From assembly GCA_964352715.1 (NCBI GenBank), contig CAYGSU010000001.1, forward strand, positions 71,366 to 135,365: a stretch of 64,000 nucleotides of DNA, read 5' to 3'. This stretch comes from JAVKBW01 sp964352715. Lineage in GTDB: Bacteria; Pseudomonadota; Alphaproteobacteria; UBA8366; Aestuariispiraceae. This document shows positions 52,397 through 61,222 of this stretch, piece after piece (position 1 is the first letter of the stretch; each line of letters opens with the position of its first letter). A model generated the notes under the pieces. That model was given only the letters and a program-made list of their open reading frames with translations, searched no databases and had not been told where the DNA came from. Both the position numbers and the translations under genes were made by a program.

Positions 52397-52460
52397 AGTG
52401 AAACTGATTTCACTAGAAGGGGGTCGTATTCGTTATGTGCGCAGTGAAACTGGTTTCACT
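52397..52460. repeat. Palindrome array B, right border of the cargo
   Basis: AGTGAAACTGATTTCACT at 52397-52414 and AGTGAAACTGGTTTCACT at 52443-52460 (the latter a perfect 8+2+8 inverted repeat). The period is 46 bases, as between the first two copies of array A. A possible decayed copy with 11 of 18 matches lies at 52490-52507, 47 bases on. Confidence 0.85.
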
Positions 52461-52695
52461 TCATAGGAATTCCTGTTTTTTGGTAAGGCTGTGAGATTGT
52501 CATAACTAGGTGAGCAGAAACCGGGGACATTGTGCCAACACTCTGATCTGACTCCAGGTATTGATATGAGCAGTTCCGCGATAGATGTTAGTCGGGGAAA
52601 ATCTTGCTGGCTATGATTTAAAGCAAAACACTACTTGAAAGGGTGTTACTATAACAATTACAATACCTTAGACGCTGGTCAAAGGTGATGTAACC

Positions 52696-53391
52696 ATGTT
52701 TGAGGCACGCAACCACCCCTCTCGCTACATTGCGTATTATCGTGTCTCTACCAAACGACAAGGAACATCAGGTCTCGGGCTGGAAGCTCAGCGAGCAGCC
52801 GTCGAGTCGTACCTATCAGGTAATACTGGTTCCGTAGTAGCTGATTTTACCGAAATTGAGTCAGGCAGACGGAGCGAACGTCCAGCCCTTATGGCTGCAC
52901 TGGAAGCCTGTCATGTTCACCAAGCGGTTTTGCTAGTGGCCAAACTGGATCGCCTCGCACGTAACGCCCACTTCCTGCTTGGCCTTAAAAATGCGGGCAT
53001 TGAGTTTGTGTGTTGCGATATGCCGTCTGCAAACCGAATGACAGTCGGCATCCTTGCTGTGGTCGCAGAAGAAGAAGCTAAGACGATATCCGAACGTACA
53101 AAGGCTGCTTTGGCGGCTGCAAAGGCTCGTGGAGTCAAGCTAGGGTCGCCCGGCAATCTGACTGACGCCGGAAGGGCCAAAGGTGCTCAGCGGGGCTCAG
53201 AATCGCTCTCGCGATCTGCGGACAAGTTTGCCAATCGAGTTCAATCCCAGGTCGCCGCTCTCAGTGAAACTGGTATCACTGGTACTAAGGCGCTGGCGAG
53301 AGCTCTCAACGACAGAAATATTCCGGCCCGGCGTGGTGGGAAATGGACCGCAACACAGGTTCAAAGACTTCTAAATCGGCTGGAATTGTAA
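52696..53391 (+). CDS. Serine recombinase (resolvase/invertase family)
   Basis: 231 residues. The N-terminal catalytic domain starts YIAYYRVSTKRQGTSGLGLEAQ (cited as YIAYYRVSTKRQGTSGLG) with the nucleophile serine in RVST (about residue 17), the conserved KLDRLARNAHFLLGL segment (about 82-96) and EEEAKTISERTKAALAAAK (about 133-151). A C-terminal helix-turn-helix region (about 175-231; GTKALARALNDRNIPARRGG and WTATQVQRLLNRL) binds DNA. It lacks the long zinc-ribbon of large serine integrases, so it is a resolvase- or invertase-like enzyme. It follows palindrome array B and contains one copy of the palindrome within its own gene. Confidence 0.9.
   Translation: MFEARNHPSRYIAYYRVSTKRQGTSGLGLEAQRAAVESYLSGNTGSVVADFTEIESGRRSERPALMAALEACHVHQAVLLVAKLDRLARNAHFLLGLKNAGIEFVCCDMPSANRMTVGILAVVAEEEAKTISERTKAALAAAKARGVKLGSPGNLTDAGRAKGAQRGSESLSRSADKFANRVQSQVAALSETGITGTKALARALNDRNIPARRGGKWTATQVQRLLNRLEL
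53263..53280. repeat. Island palindrome inside the recombinase gene
   Basis: AGTGAAACTGGTATCACT, encoding SETGIT in the C-terminal part of the recombinase. It differs from the perfect palindrome at one arm position. This is one of two copies in coding sequence; the other is in the reverse transcriptase gene. Confidence 0.8.
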
Positions 53392-53441
53392 GCGCGTACT
53401 CAGCGCTTTCCTCGGCACGACTCACCGCGTAACCTTAATGT

Positions 53442-53650
53442 GGAACGGAGACGAACCGTTCCGGGGCTTAGTAACCCCTGTGTAACCGGATGGCACCACG
53501 AACGGTGTCGCCTCGATCCTATGGTCGGGGAGCCTGCGGCGTATGTCCAGGTTCTCCGAACTAAAGGCCGTAGGGGCCGCGTTACACCGGTTTACTAACT
53601 CCCCGATCACCAGGTCGTTGAAGATCACCTTGCGACGGACGCGTCGCAGG
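53442..53650. ncRNA. Densely folded non-coding region, candidate structured RNA
   Basis: Read on the plus strand this 210-base stretch folds into many hairpins. Stems: 53442-53448/53456-53462 (GGAACGG/CCGTTCC); 53463-53466/53475-53478 (GGGG/CCCC); 53492-53497/53504-53509 (GGCACC/GGTGTC); 53514-53518/53523-53527 (CGATC/GGTCG, tetraloop); 53529-53536/53548-53557 (bulged); 53566-53569/53575-53578; and 53631-53637/53642-53648 (TGCGACG/CGTCGCA). A long-range pair GTGTAAC (53480-53486) with GTTACAC (53581-53587) closes the middle ones. It lies between the recombinase and the VasI-like gene, as leader RNA or an independent RNA. No known family is recognised. Confidence 0.5.
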
Positions 53651-53671
53651 CTCTGATCCGGAGTAAACACT

Positions 53672-54208
53672 ATGAAACCGATGAACTTAAAAACGATGGT
53701 GCTTTCTGCTGCCCTAGCTTTCGGCACCAATATGGTATCACCTGCTGCAATTGCCGGAGACAAAGAAGTTAAGTATGGCGATTGGTCTCACCTTCATGCC
53801 ACAGATCCATTGGATGATAAGTCCTCACACACAGCATACGTTGTTAGTGTCGAAGGTGGGCAAGTCGCGATGTTTTTCATTAAATGTGATAAGGCTGGCC
53901 ATCAAGAACATGGAAAACCCTACGCTGCACTAACAATTCTCAAAACTCATCTCGGGAGCTCCGGTGAGTCTGACGTTAGATATCGGATTGATGGAGCGCA
54001 GGCAGTAGAACAAAGCTGGGATTTAAACGGCAGTTCGGTTGTTAACTTGAACAAACTTGACGTTGCTACGATGGCCAGTTCGTTGAAAGCAGGCACCGAG
54101 TTTATCATTGAAGCTCGGGACACGAATTATAAGGCGTATCGAGTTACCTTTTCTCTCCGAGGGTCGTCAAAGGCCATTGAGGCAGTATTCACAGGGTGCA
54201 AAGGATGA
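53672..54208 (+). CDS. Small secreted protein, VasI-like
   Basis: 178 residues from an ATG preceded by GGAG at 8 bases. There is a signal peptide (about 1-27, ending AIAG). The mature part resembles VasI-type proteins associated with type VI secretion: YRIDGAQAVEQSWDLNGSS (about 107-125) and VTFSLRGSSKAIEAVFTGCKG at the end, with a conserved cysteine. The resemblance is partial and no type VI genes are near. Its stop overlaps the next start (ATGA), so the two genes are coupled. It may be envelope-located. Confidence 0.55.
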   Translation: MKPMNLKTMVLSAALAFGTNMVSPAAIAGDKEVKYGDWSHLHATDPLDDKSSHTAYVVSVEGGQVAMFFIKCDKAGHQEHGKPYAALTILKTHLGSSGESDVRYRIDGAQAVEQSWDLNGSSVVNLNKLDVATMASSLKAGTEFIIEARDTNYKAYRVTFSLRGSSKAIEAVFTGCKG

Positions 54209-54606
54209 ACATAGTCCAACGATCAAACAAGCTTGCCGGAGGTATACTAATAATCGGTTTGGTTCTCTGGATTGCATGCGCGAACTCGGCAACGGCTGAG
54301 ACTATTCTGGGACGGTGGTGTGACAAGATGGTTCCAAACAACCCCTCTTTCTGGTCAGTTATCATTATTGAGGTTCAGGATAACGGAGACTTGGCAGCAA
54401 TCGTCAACCACCGGGACGGTTCAGTAAACGAAAGCGTGCTGGAAGAGGTTGGCGGCGACGTGATGACCGTCGTCGGGAGCAGTAGTGGGGACAAGTACCG
54501 AGTGGTGCCAAGCACAGGCAGCCTTCAGCTACTCGACAACGACGGCTTTATCCGATCCGCTCAGCGCCTAGAGAACACTCCTCACGCTGGAGAGTGCGGA
54601 GAGTAA
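54205..54606 (+). CDS. Small exported protein of unknown function
   Basis: 133 residues from the ATG at 54205, overlapping the previous stop. The N terminus has a signal or anchor helix (GGILIIGLVLWIACANSATA, about 12-31). The mature part (WCDKMVPNNPSFWSVIIIE, DKYRVVPSTGSLQLLD) resembles small lipocalin/beta-barrel-like exported proteins but is not recognised. With the previous gene it forms a two-gene envelope unit just upstream of the restriction cluster. Confidence 0.6.
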   Translation: MNIVQRSNKLAGGILIIGLVLWIACANSATAETILGRWCDKMVPNNPSFWSVIIIEVQDNGDLAAIVNHRDGSVNESVLEEVGGDVMTVVGSSSGDKYRVVPSTGSLQLLDNDGFIRSAQRLENTPHAGECGE

Positions 54607-54689
54607 AAGGATTCCTTTACTTGCGGAGCGGCGAATCCATCGGCACGATCTTGCATCCATTGATAGTGTTTGTGGAGGGCCGCGTCAGA

Positions 54690-57600
54690 ATGGCGTTCGG
54701 GGGAGTTTTTCAAGGGAGCCTTTTTGCTCACGACTTCTTGGCGGATAGCATCGCCGGGATGCCGGATTGGGCTGAATTGGATGATGCCAAACTCGCCGCC
54801 ATATATGGTCAAATCAAGGATGCCTTAGATCACTTTCCGACGGATACGAATCCCAACGAAACACAGACCGAGGATGACTTAATCTGGCGCGTTCTCCAGG
54901 CGCTTGGTTGGACCCACTATTTGCGGCAGCAAAACCTATCCGCACGGGGACGTGAAGACGTTCCGGATGGGCTCTTATTTGCGGATCAGGCGGTTAAGGA
55001 TCAGGCCAATGCGAACCCGGAGGAGTGGCGACGGTACCGCTACGGGAAGGCGCTGGTTGAGTCCAAAAGATGGGATCGTCCATTGGACCGACGATCAGGC
55101 CGTCGGGATGAGGACGGAACGCCCTCGACGCAAATGCTTCGCTATCTCCGTCGGGCCGATGACCTAACCAATGGATCGCTTCGATGGGGCATCCTGACCA
55201 ACGGGGCGCGATGGAGATTGTACTGGGCCGGGGCGCGATCCGTCTCGGAACAGTTCTTCGATATCGATCTGGCTGCGGTGATGAACCTACCAAACCGGAA
55301 CGATGGCTTGTTCGCTCTATCCGATGATGAGAGGGCCCACGCATTTAAAGTGTTTGTCGCGGTTTTTCGGCGTGAAGCCTTTCTTCCTGGCACAGGGGAT
55401 TTACCCCCCTTTCATTTCCGGGCAATTGAGCAGGGCAAATTCTACGAACAGCGTGTCGCAGACAGTTTGTCGGGTGTTGTCTTCCAGACCGTTTTCCCGC
55501 AACTCGCGGCTGCCATTGCGGAAGCGGCACCAGATACGGGATTACAGGAGGTACGAGAGGCTTCACTGATCCTGCTATATCGCCTCCTCTTCATTCTCTA
55601 TGCCGAGGATCGAGACTTGCTTCCGGTCCATGATGCGCGATACGACGATTATGGTATGCGTGACAAGGTGCGCGGGGATGTGGGTCGGAGAAAGGATGAG
55701 GGGGATACTTTCTCTACGTCAGCGGCGCGGTACTGGTCCGCGATAGACGATCTGTGTCGTGCCATTGATGAGGGGGATGGTTCGATTGGCCTGCCGCCAT
55801 ATAACGGCGGTCTTTTCAAGAGAGACAACACCCCGCTCCTAACTCAAATTCGTCTGGGCGATCAGACGATGGCGGACGTAATCGACGCGCTGTCTTTTGA
55901 ATTAACCCCGGAAGGTCGCCGATATATCAACTACCGGGACCTAAGTGTTCAGCAGCTGGGGTCGATTTATGAGCGTCTTCTGGAGCATGAAGTCATCCGA
56001 GAGAATGCGGCGGTCGTTGTTCGCCTGAACCCTTTTGCGCGAAAAGGCTCTGGTTCCTATTACACGCCAGACGACCTTGTGGGGCTTATCCTTAGAGAGA
56101 CGCTGGAGCCGCTCGTATCGGCTCGGCGAATAGCCTTTATCGAAGCTGCTGAGGCAGCAGCGCATGGTCGCGGGACCGAAGATGTTCGGAGAGCTCGGCT
56201 GTCGCCCCTTGATCCGGCGGAGAAGCTTCTGGAGTTAAAAATTTGCGATCCCGCGATGGGTTCGGGGCACTTCCTGGTGAGCCTCGTGGATTACCTAGCG
56301 GATGAAGTGATCGCCGCCATGGCGGAAGTGGAAGTCGCTGTAGATTGGACAAATTACGTTTCGCCTTTGGCCGAACGTATCGACCGGATTCGCACAACAA
56401 TTCTGGCCAACGCCCAGGCGGAAAACTGGACGGTCGATCAGGAGCAATTGGACGACCGTCATATCGTTCGCCGCATGGTGCTGAAGAGGTGCGTCTACGG
56501 CGTCGACAAGAACGCAATGGCTGTCGAATTGGCGAAGGTCTCTCTGTGGCTTCACACCTTTACTGTAGGTGCGCCGCTCAGCTTTCTGGACCATCACCTG
56601 CGCTGCGGTGATAGCCTTTTCGGCTCCTGGGTTCGTGGCGGCATGGAAAAGGCCGGAGAATTTGGCAGCCCCTTACTGCTTAATGGCCCAATGCGCCGAG
56701 CGCTGGGCGCGGCAGCTAGCATGGCCACCATTGAGGGGTTGACTGACGCGGAGATTGCGGAAGCCCACAGATCAGCCGACATCTTCGACAGCGTTCAAGA
56801 AGCTACAGACCCGTTGGACGCCTTCCTGTCGCTCACCCATGCTCTAGATTGGTTGAACATTCGGGACAGGGATGACAAGGCGGCTCTCCGCGCCTTTTTC
56901 GACGGTCAGTTTGGCGACCCGATCCGTATCGCTCAAAGGTTAGAGCAACCACGACGGGATCGACCAGAAGGTGCCAGATTCGCCTCGATACTAGAGCGCA
57001 TTCAAACTCTCATGTCGGAGGTGCCGTTCTTGAACTGGCAAGTTGCTTTTCCGGGTGTTTGGCGGGAATGGGAAAGTAACAATCTTGTCGGCGGCTTTGA
57101 TGCAGTGATCGGGAATCCCCCATGGGATCTGATTAAACTTCAGCAGGTCGAGTGGTTTGCGGCGCGGAGGCCGGAGATTGCTTTCGTACAAAGGGCTGCA
57201 GACAGAGAAAAACTTATTGAAGAACTTAGGGTCAATAATGATCCGCTCTTTGATGATTTTGTAGTAGCATCCGAACTTGCGGAGTCGACCGCAAGAATAG
57301 CCCGGCGCGGAGGTGAATATCCTCTGTTGTCTTCGGGTGATATTAACATCTATTCGCTATTTGTTGAACGCGCACTCCGGTTAATTGATGACCGTGGAAT
57401 GATGGGATTTGTAACACCTATTGGTATTGGGGCCGATAAGAATAGCGCTGTCTTTTTTTCAAGTATCGTAGATGCAAAGCGACTCAAGGCATTTATTGGT
57501 TTCGAGAATCACAGACGCTGGCTGTTCGAGTCCGTTCATTCGGAAGATCAACCGACGATTCTGGTTGTTGGGGGAGAAGACTACAACTTCGATACTTTCA

Positions 57601-58757
57601 AATATGCAGTTCGATTACGGGAGATGCCAGCCGACTATGGTGAGGCCTTGGCTAGGATGTCATCTGATGCATGTAGACGGTTCAATCCCAACACCGGAAC
57701 AGTGCCAATAATCCGAAACACGGCTTCAATTCCGGTACTGGAACGAATTTACGAAGGTTCACCAATACTGGTTGAGCACAGCGGCGGAGAGATCATCAAG
57801 TCTTGGCCGGTAAAATACCGTACTATGTTCCACATGACCAATGATTCAAGGAAGTTTAGAACCATTGATGAAATAGAGAATGAGGAGCATGGCTTTAGTA
57901 CTGGAAGAAAAATTTTCGATAGCCCAGCGGGTAGATGGTTTCCTCTTTATGAGGGGAAAATGGTGTCTTTGTATAACCATCGTTATGCCGGAGTAAGGTT
58001 TAGCGCTACGAGTGTTAGCGGCCAAGGCGTACCTGTCCATTCAACTCCTGAGCAACTTGAAAACCCTGAGTTCAATCCAACTCCAAGATACTGGGTCAAC
58101 GAAGGTGAAGTAGATCTAGACCATGACTATGTGCTGGCATTCAACGATATATGTAATACAAATAACCGACGGAGCTTGATCTGTTCGCTTGTCCCACGAT
58201 CTGCATATGGAAATAAGTTACCAATTTTGGTTCCTGACGAAGGTTTTCATCTCCGATATATAACCCTTCTTCTAGGAAATCTTGCATCGATCCCATGCGA
58301 TTTTTCTGCACGGCAGAAGATTCAGAGTCGCAACCTCAATAAGTACATATTAGAGCAGTTGCCTGTTGTGCCGGTCGAAACTTATGATCACACTTTATTT
58401 GGCGAAATGACTGCCAGCGATATAGTCATGGAGGCTGTGCTGGAGCTTTCATACACCTCCTACGACATGGCTCCGTTCGCTAGGGATATGGGTTATGTCG
58501 ATGATGAGGGAGAGGTGCTACCTCCATTTTTTTGGGACGAGATACGACGCCTGCGTTTAAAATCCAAACTAGATGCGGTCTATTTCCATTTGTACGGCGT
58601 GACCGACAGGGATGATGTCAGGCACATCTACTCCACCTTTCCAATTGTCGAGCGAGAGGAGACTGCCGCGCATGGTCGTTATCTCTCTCGCGACTTGTGC
58701 CTTGCCTACATGAACGCGCTAGCAGCAGGTCATGCAGACGCAGAACCTGATATCTAA
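54690..58757 (+). CDS. Type IIG/IIL-like restriction-modification fusion (Eco57I-like methylase with N-terminal PD-ExK nuclease)
   Basis: About 1355 residues from the ATG at 54690 (with GGAGG 11 bases upstream; the frame is open from 54594). An N-terminal nuclease-like part has VPDGLLFAD (about 90-98) and LVESKRW (about 119-125), fitting the D-ExK pattern. The methylase core has motif I LKICDPAMGSGHFLVSLVDY (about 517-536) and motif IV NPPWDL (about 808-813), with a target-recognition region after it. The size and order fit single-chain enzymes that methylate one strand and cut nearby. It differs from PglX by its NPPW box. The next genes are a McrBC-like pair. Confidence 0.8.
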   Translation: MAFGGVFQGSLFAHDFLADSIAGMPDWAELDDAKLAAIYGQIKDALDHFPTDTNPNETQTEDDLIWRVLQALGWTHYLRQQNLSARGREDVPDGLLFADQAVKDQANANPEEWRRYRYGKALVESKRWDRPLDRRSGRRDEDGTPSTQMLRYLRRADDLTNGSLRWGILTNGARWRLYWAGARSVSEQFFDIDLAAVMNLPNRNDGLFALSDDERAHAFKVFVAVFRREAFLPGTGDLPPFHFRAIEQGKFYEQRVADSLSGVVFQTVFPQLAAAIAEAAPDTGLQEVREASLILLYRLLFILYAEDRDLLPVHDARYDDYGMRDKVRGDVGRRKDEGDTFSTSAARYWSAIDDLCRAIDEGDGSIGLPPYNGGLFKRDNTPLLTQIRLGDQTMADVIDALSFELTPEGRRYINYRDLSVQQLGSIYERLLEHEVIRENAAVVVRLNPFARKGSGSYYTPDDLVGLILRETLEPLVSARRIAFIEAAEAAAHGRGTEDVRRARLSPLDPAEKLLELKICDPAMGSGHFLVSLVDYLADEVIAAMAEVEVAVDWTNYVSPLAERIDRIRTTILANAQAENWTVDQEQLDDRHIVRRMVLKRCVYGVDKNAMAVELAKVSLWLHTFTVGAPLSFLDHHLRCGDSLFGSWVRGGMEKAGEFGSPLLLNGPMRRALGAAASMATIEGLTDAEIAEAHRSADIFDSVQEATDPLDAFLSLTHALDWLNIRDRDDKAALRAFFDGQFGDPIRIAQRLEQPRRDRPEGARFASILERIQTLMSEVPFLNWQVAFPGVWREWESNNLVGGFDAVIGNPPWDLIKLQQVEWFAARRPEIAFVQRAADREKLIEELRVNNDPLFDDFVVASELAESTARIARRGGEYPLLSSGDINIYSLFVERALRLIDDRGMMGFVTPIGIGADKNSAVFFSSIVDAKRLKAFIGFENHRRWLFESVHSEDQPTILVVGGEDYNFDTFKYAVRLREMPADYGEALARMSSDACRRFNPNTGTVPIIRNTASIPVLERIYEGSPILVEHSGGEIIKSWPVKYRTMFHMTNDSRKFRTIDEIENEEHGFSTGRKIFDSPAGRWFPLYEGKMVSLYNHRYAGVRFSATSVSGQGVPVHSTPEQLENPEFNPTPRYWVNEGEVDLDHDYVLAFNDICNTNNRRSLICSLVPRSAYGNKLPILVPDEGFHLRYITLLLGNLASIPCDFSARQKIQSRNLNKYILEQLPVVPVETYDHTLFGEMTASDIVMEAVLELSYTSYDMAPFARDMGYVDDEGEVLPPFFWDEIRRLRLKSKLDAVYFHLYGVTDRDDVRHIYSTFPIVEREETAAHGRYLSRDLCLAYMNALAAGHADAEPDI

Positions 58758-58909
58758 AGGCAATTAAATCCCTGAGAGCGCAGGTCGTTCTATCTAATTG
58801 CAAGAGCTCATACGTTGCTAGAAGCAATTTTTAGTGGTTGAATTTTTTTAAATAGCGTTTCAGTTTTCGAAGTGATTTTGAATTTGAGTTTTGTGAGCAG
58901 GGGGAATTC

Positions 58910-61219
58910 ATGGAAGCCGAAGAACTCCAAAGACATTACCGTGAGGATTTTCAGCCTTATCGCGATGCAAACTGGACAAATTGGCGAGACGACTATCTTC
59001 AGATCATTAGTGAAACCAATGATGTTGATTATAAGGAGTTTTCAAAGCCAGAATTTCAGAAAAGGTTATGGGAAAAGAACCCTGTTACCGGAATCGGCTC
59101 AGGGAGTTCTGTTACAGTTGATGGAGCTTATACAGATTCTGAGATTGTCCGACTGCTTTGGCAGCTAAAAACTGAGGTGCCGAGGATACAGAAATCTAAT
59201 AGAGGCGAGTATCTTCATAAGATTTTTTCAACCGTTTTGAAGCTCACGCGGGAACGGCACAGTAACTTGGGAAAGAATCCTACAGCACGGTTGCTGCGAG
59301 TATTTGCAGCCCTAAGCCCTAATAATGTTCTCTGCATAGTAAGCTCTCCATGGTTGAAGAGACTCAAAGATGAAATTGGCGATAATAGTCGGAAGCAGGA
59401 GATGCTTCAGGACCATGTTAGGATTCAAAGTTTTCTGCGTGAGGCGTTACAAGTAGATGAGAGCCTGCAAGCAAGTGTAGATATCAATCAGTTTGCTTGG
59501 TGGTTAGCTGTTCAAAATCAAAAGAAGGACGAAGAAGCCTCTGGAGGCCGTGTAACATCAGACGGCATTGATACGGCGACTGAAATTCCATCCTTGTCAA
59601 TCTTGCCTGTCGCAGCTCAACGCAAAGGTTTGTTTTACGTTACAAACAACATTCCGTTGCTTCGATCATTAGTAGAGTCGTCGGCGGATGGCGCATCGCG
59701 TAATGAGCTTGTTGAAATGATACTTGAAGAACGTGGAGATCTGAACGCGAAATCTGCTGCGATGGTCGTAAACCAGGCGAAGTATCTTGGTCTTCTAAAA
59801 TTAGAAAATAACACATACCGACTTACGAAACGTGGTGAAGACCTTCGTGACGATGAACCTCTACACAACATATTCACACCTGTCATGGTGCGGCGTGTCT
59901 TCGGTTTTGCTCACTTGCTTGATGTTGTCCGAAAAGGAGGTTGGGTAATTGAGAAGAAGACATTGTTACGGCATATGCAGGATAGGTATCCAAGTTGGAC
60001 GACAAGTTTTGCGCCAAGTTCTCTTTTGTCCTGGGGTGTAAATCTAGGCCTGCTCAAATCTTCTCAAGGGGCGGGGTCGACAATAGATGTTAGTGCGACT
60101 GAAGAGGGTCAGTTTTGGGCTAGTGGGATTCCTGAAGATTTAACAGACTGGTACGTACTGGAGAACGATACCCCAGAACCTGAAGATGAAATGGAGAATG
60201 CTAAAGAGGTTTTCCCTGATCGAGAAATGTCGTTAGTAGACTTCGACAAAATCTCCAGCAATATGCCAGCCAATTTGATCTTGCAGGACGGATTGCTGCC
60301 AAGTCTTCATAGCGCACTGCACGCTCAACAAACTAAAAGGTTCGTTCTGTTAACCGGGTTGTCTGGTACCGGCAAAACCTCTTTGGTTAGAGCTTATGCT
60401 GTCTCATACTGCAAAGCATTAAATCTGGATGCAAAGATACATTATAAGGAAATACCCGTGCTGCCGGATTGGACAGACCCTACGGGACTGCTCGGGTATG
60501 TAAATCCTTTACACGAAAACACAACATATCAACGAACTGATGCTCTTGAGTTCTTGTTGGCCGCTGCGCGAAATCCCGACAAGCCATTTTTTATGTGTCT
60601 TGATGAGATGAATCTTGCTCGTGTTGAGTACTATTTTGCGCCATTTCTATCAGCAATGGAGAGCATGAAAGGTTCTCAGAAACTTGTTCTGCATGGGTTT
60701 GGAGAGGCAGTAGACAACATTCCTTGTTACATTCCTTGGCCAAAGAATTTGTTCATTTTTGGCACTGTAAATATGGACGAGACGACACATCCGTTTTCGG
60801 ACAAAGTGTTGGATAGAGCTTTTACTTTTGAGCTATGGGAGGTTCATAAAGAACGGTGGTACGCTTCGGTTAAGGGGAGCGTTTCAGAAGCTGTTCTTGA
60901 AGGGGCATATGCTACCCTTAGTGAATTGCATGATGCGCTAATGCCCGTAAGACGCCATTTTGGTTATAGGGTTTTTGATGAGGTTACGAACTTCTGCGTG
61001 GCTTGGCACGATCAGGAGAATGTCACTCAAGCATTGGATGCTGCGGTGTACGCGAAGGTTTTACCTAGAATTCGTGGTGAAGACACTGAAGCCTTTACCG
61101 CGGCTCTAGAGAAAATTGAAAAAATTTGTGCTGCTCGAGATTTAACAAAATGCGCTGAAAAAATTCGATCTATGCAAGAAGAGTTGGCGTTCGCAGGTAT
61201 CACTCGTTTTTGGTTATAG
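58910..61219 (+). CDS. McrB-like AAA+ NTPase
   Basis: 769 residues from an ATG preceded by GGGGGAA. The N-terminal 400 residues are an unrecognised helical and winged-helix region (DNA or target recognition). The AAA+ core has Walker A GLSGTGKTSL (about 482-491), Walker B and the following FMCLDEMNLARVEYYFAPFL (about 559-578), and the sensor segment GTVNMDETTHPFSDKVLDRAF (cited as GTVNMDETTHPFSDKVLDR, about 617-635). These are hallmarks of McrB. With the nuclease encoded 3 bases downstream it would translocate and cleave modified or foreign DNA using GTP or ATP. Confidence 0.85.
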   Translation: MEAEELQRHYREDFQPYRDANWTNWRDDYLQIISETNDVDYKEFSKPEFQKRLWEKNPVTGIGSGSSVTVDGAYTDSEIVRLLWQLKTEVPRIQKSNRGEYLHKIFSTVLKLTRERHSNLGKNPTARLLRVFAALSPNNVLCIVSSPWLKRLKDEIGDNSRKQEMLQDHVRIQSFLREALQVDESLQASVDINQFAWWLAVQNQKKDEEASGGRVTSDGIDTATEIPSLSILPVAAQRKGLFYVTNNIPLLRSLVESSADGASRNELVEMILEERGDLNAKSAAMVVNQAKYLGLLKLENNTYRLTKRGEDLRDDEPLHNIFTPVMVRRVFGFAHLLDVVRKGGWVIEKKTLLRHMQDRYPSWTTSFAPSSLLSWGVNLGLLKSSQGAGSTIDVSATEEGQFWASGIPEDLTDWYVLENDTPEPEDEMENAKEVFPDREMSLVDFDKISSNMPANLILQDGLLPSLHSALHAQQTKRFVLLTGLSGTGKTSLVRAYAVSYCKALNLDAKIHYKEIPVLPDWTDPTGLLGYVNPLHENTTYQRTDALEFLLAAARNPDKPFFMCLDEMNLARVEYYFAPFLSAMESMKGSQKLVLHGFGEAVDNIPCYIPWPKNLFIFGTVNMDETTHPFSDKVLDRAFTFELWEVHKERWYASVKGSVSEAVLEGAYATLSELHDALMPVRRHFGYRVFDEVTNFCVAWHDQENVTQALDAAVYAKVLPRIRGEDTEAFTAALEKIEKICAARDLTKCAEKIRSMQEELAFAGITRFWL

Positions 61220-61222
61220 GCT

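Larger units (their letters stand above)
51978..52695. other. Non-coding region between the IclR and recombinase genes
   Basis: About 700 bases. It holds a hairpin terminator (52280-52319) and the second palindrome array (52397-52460). A 68-codon frame at 52176-52382 covers the terminator and has no ribosome binding site, so I do not call a gene. It may carry remnants of a lost gene. Confidence 0.5.

Noticed and set aside
53422..53763. Minus-strand gene of 113 codons
   Set aside because: It starts inside the VasI-like gene on the other strand and runs through the hairpin-rich region; no ribosome binding site. Kept as a less likely alternative for that region.
59010..59027. Further palindrome copy in the McrB-like gene
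   Set aside because: Only the left half (AGTGAAACCAAT) matches; the right arm is unrelated, so it was not counted.
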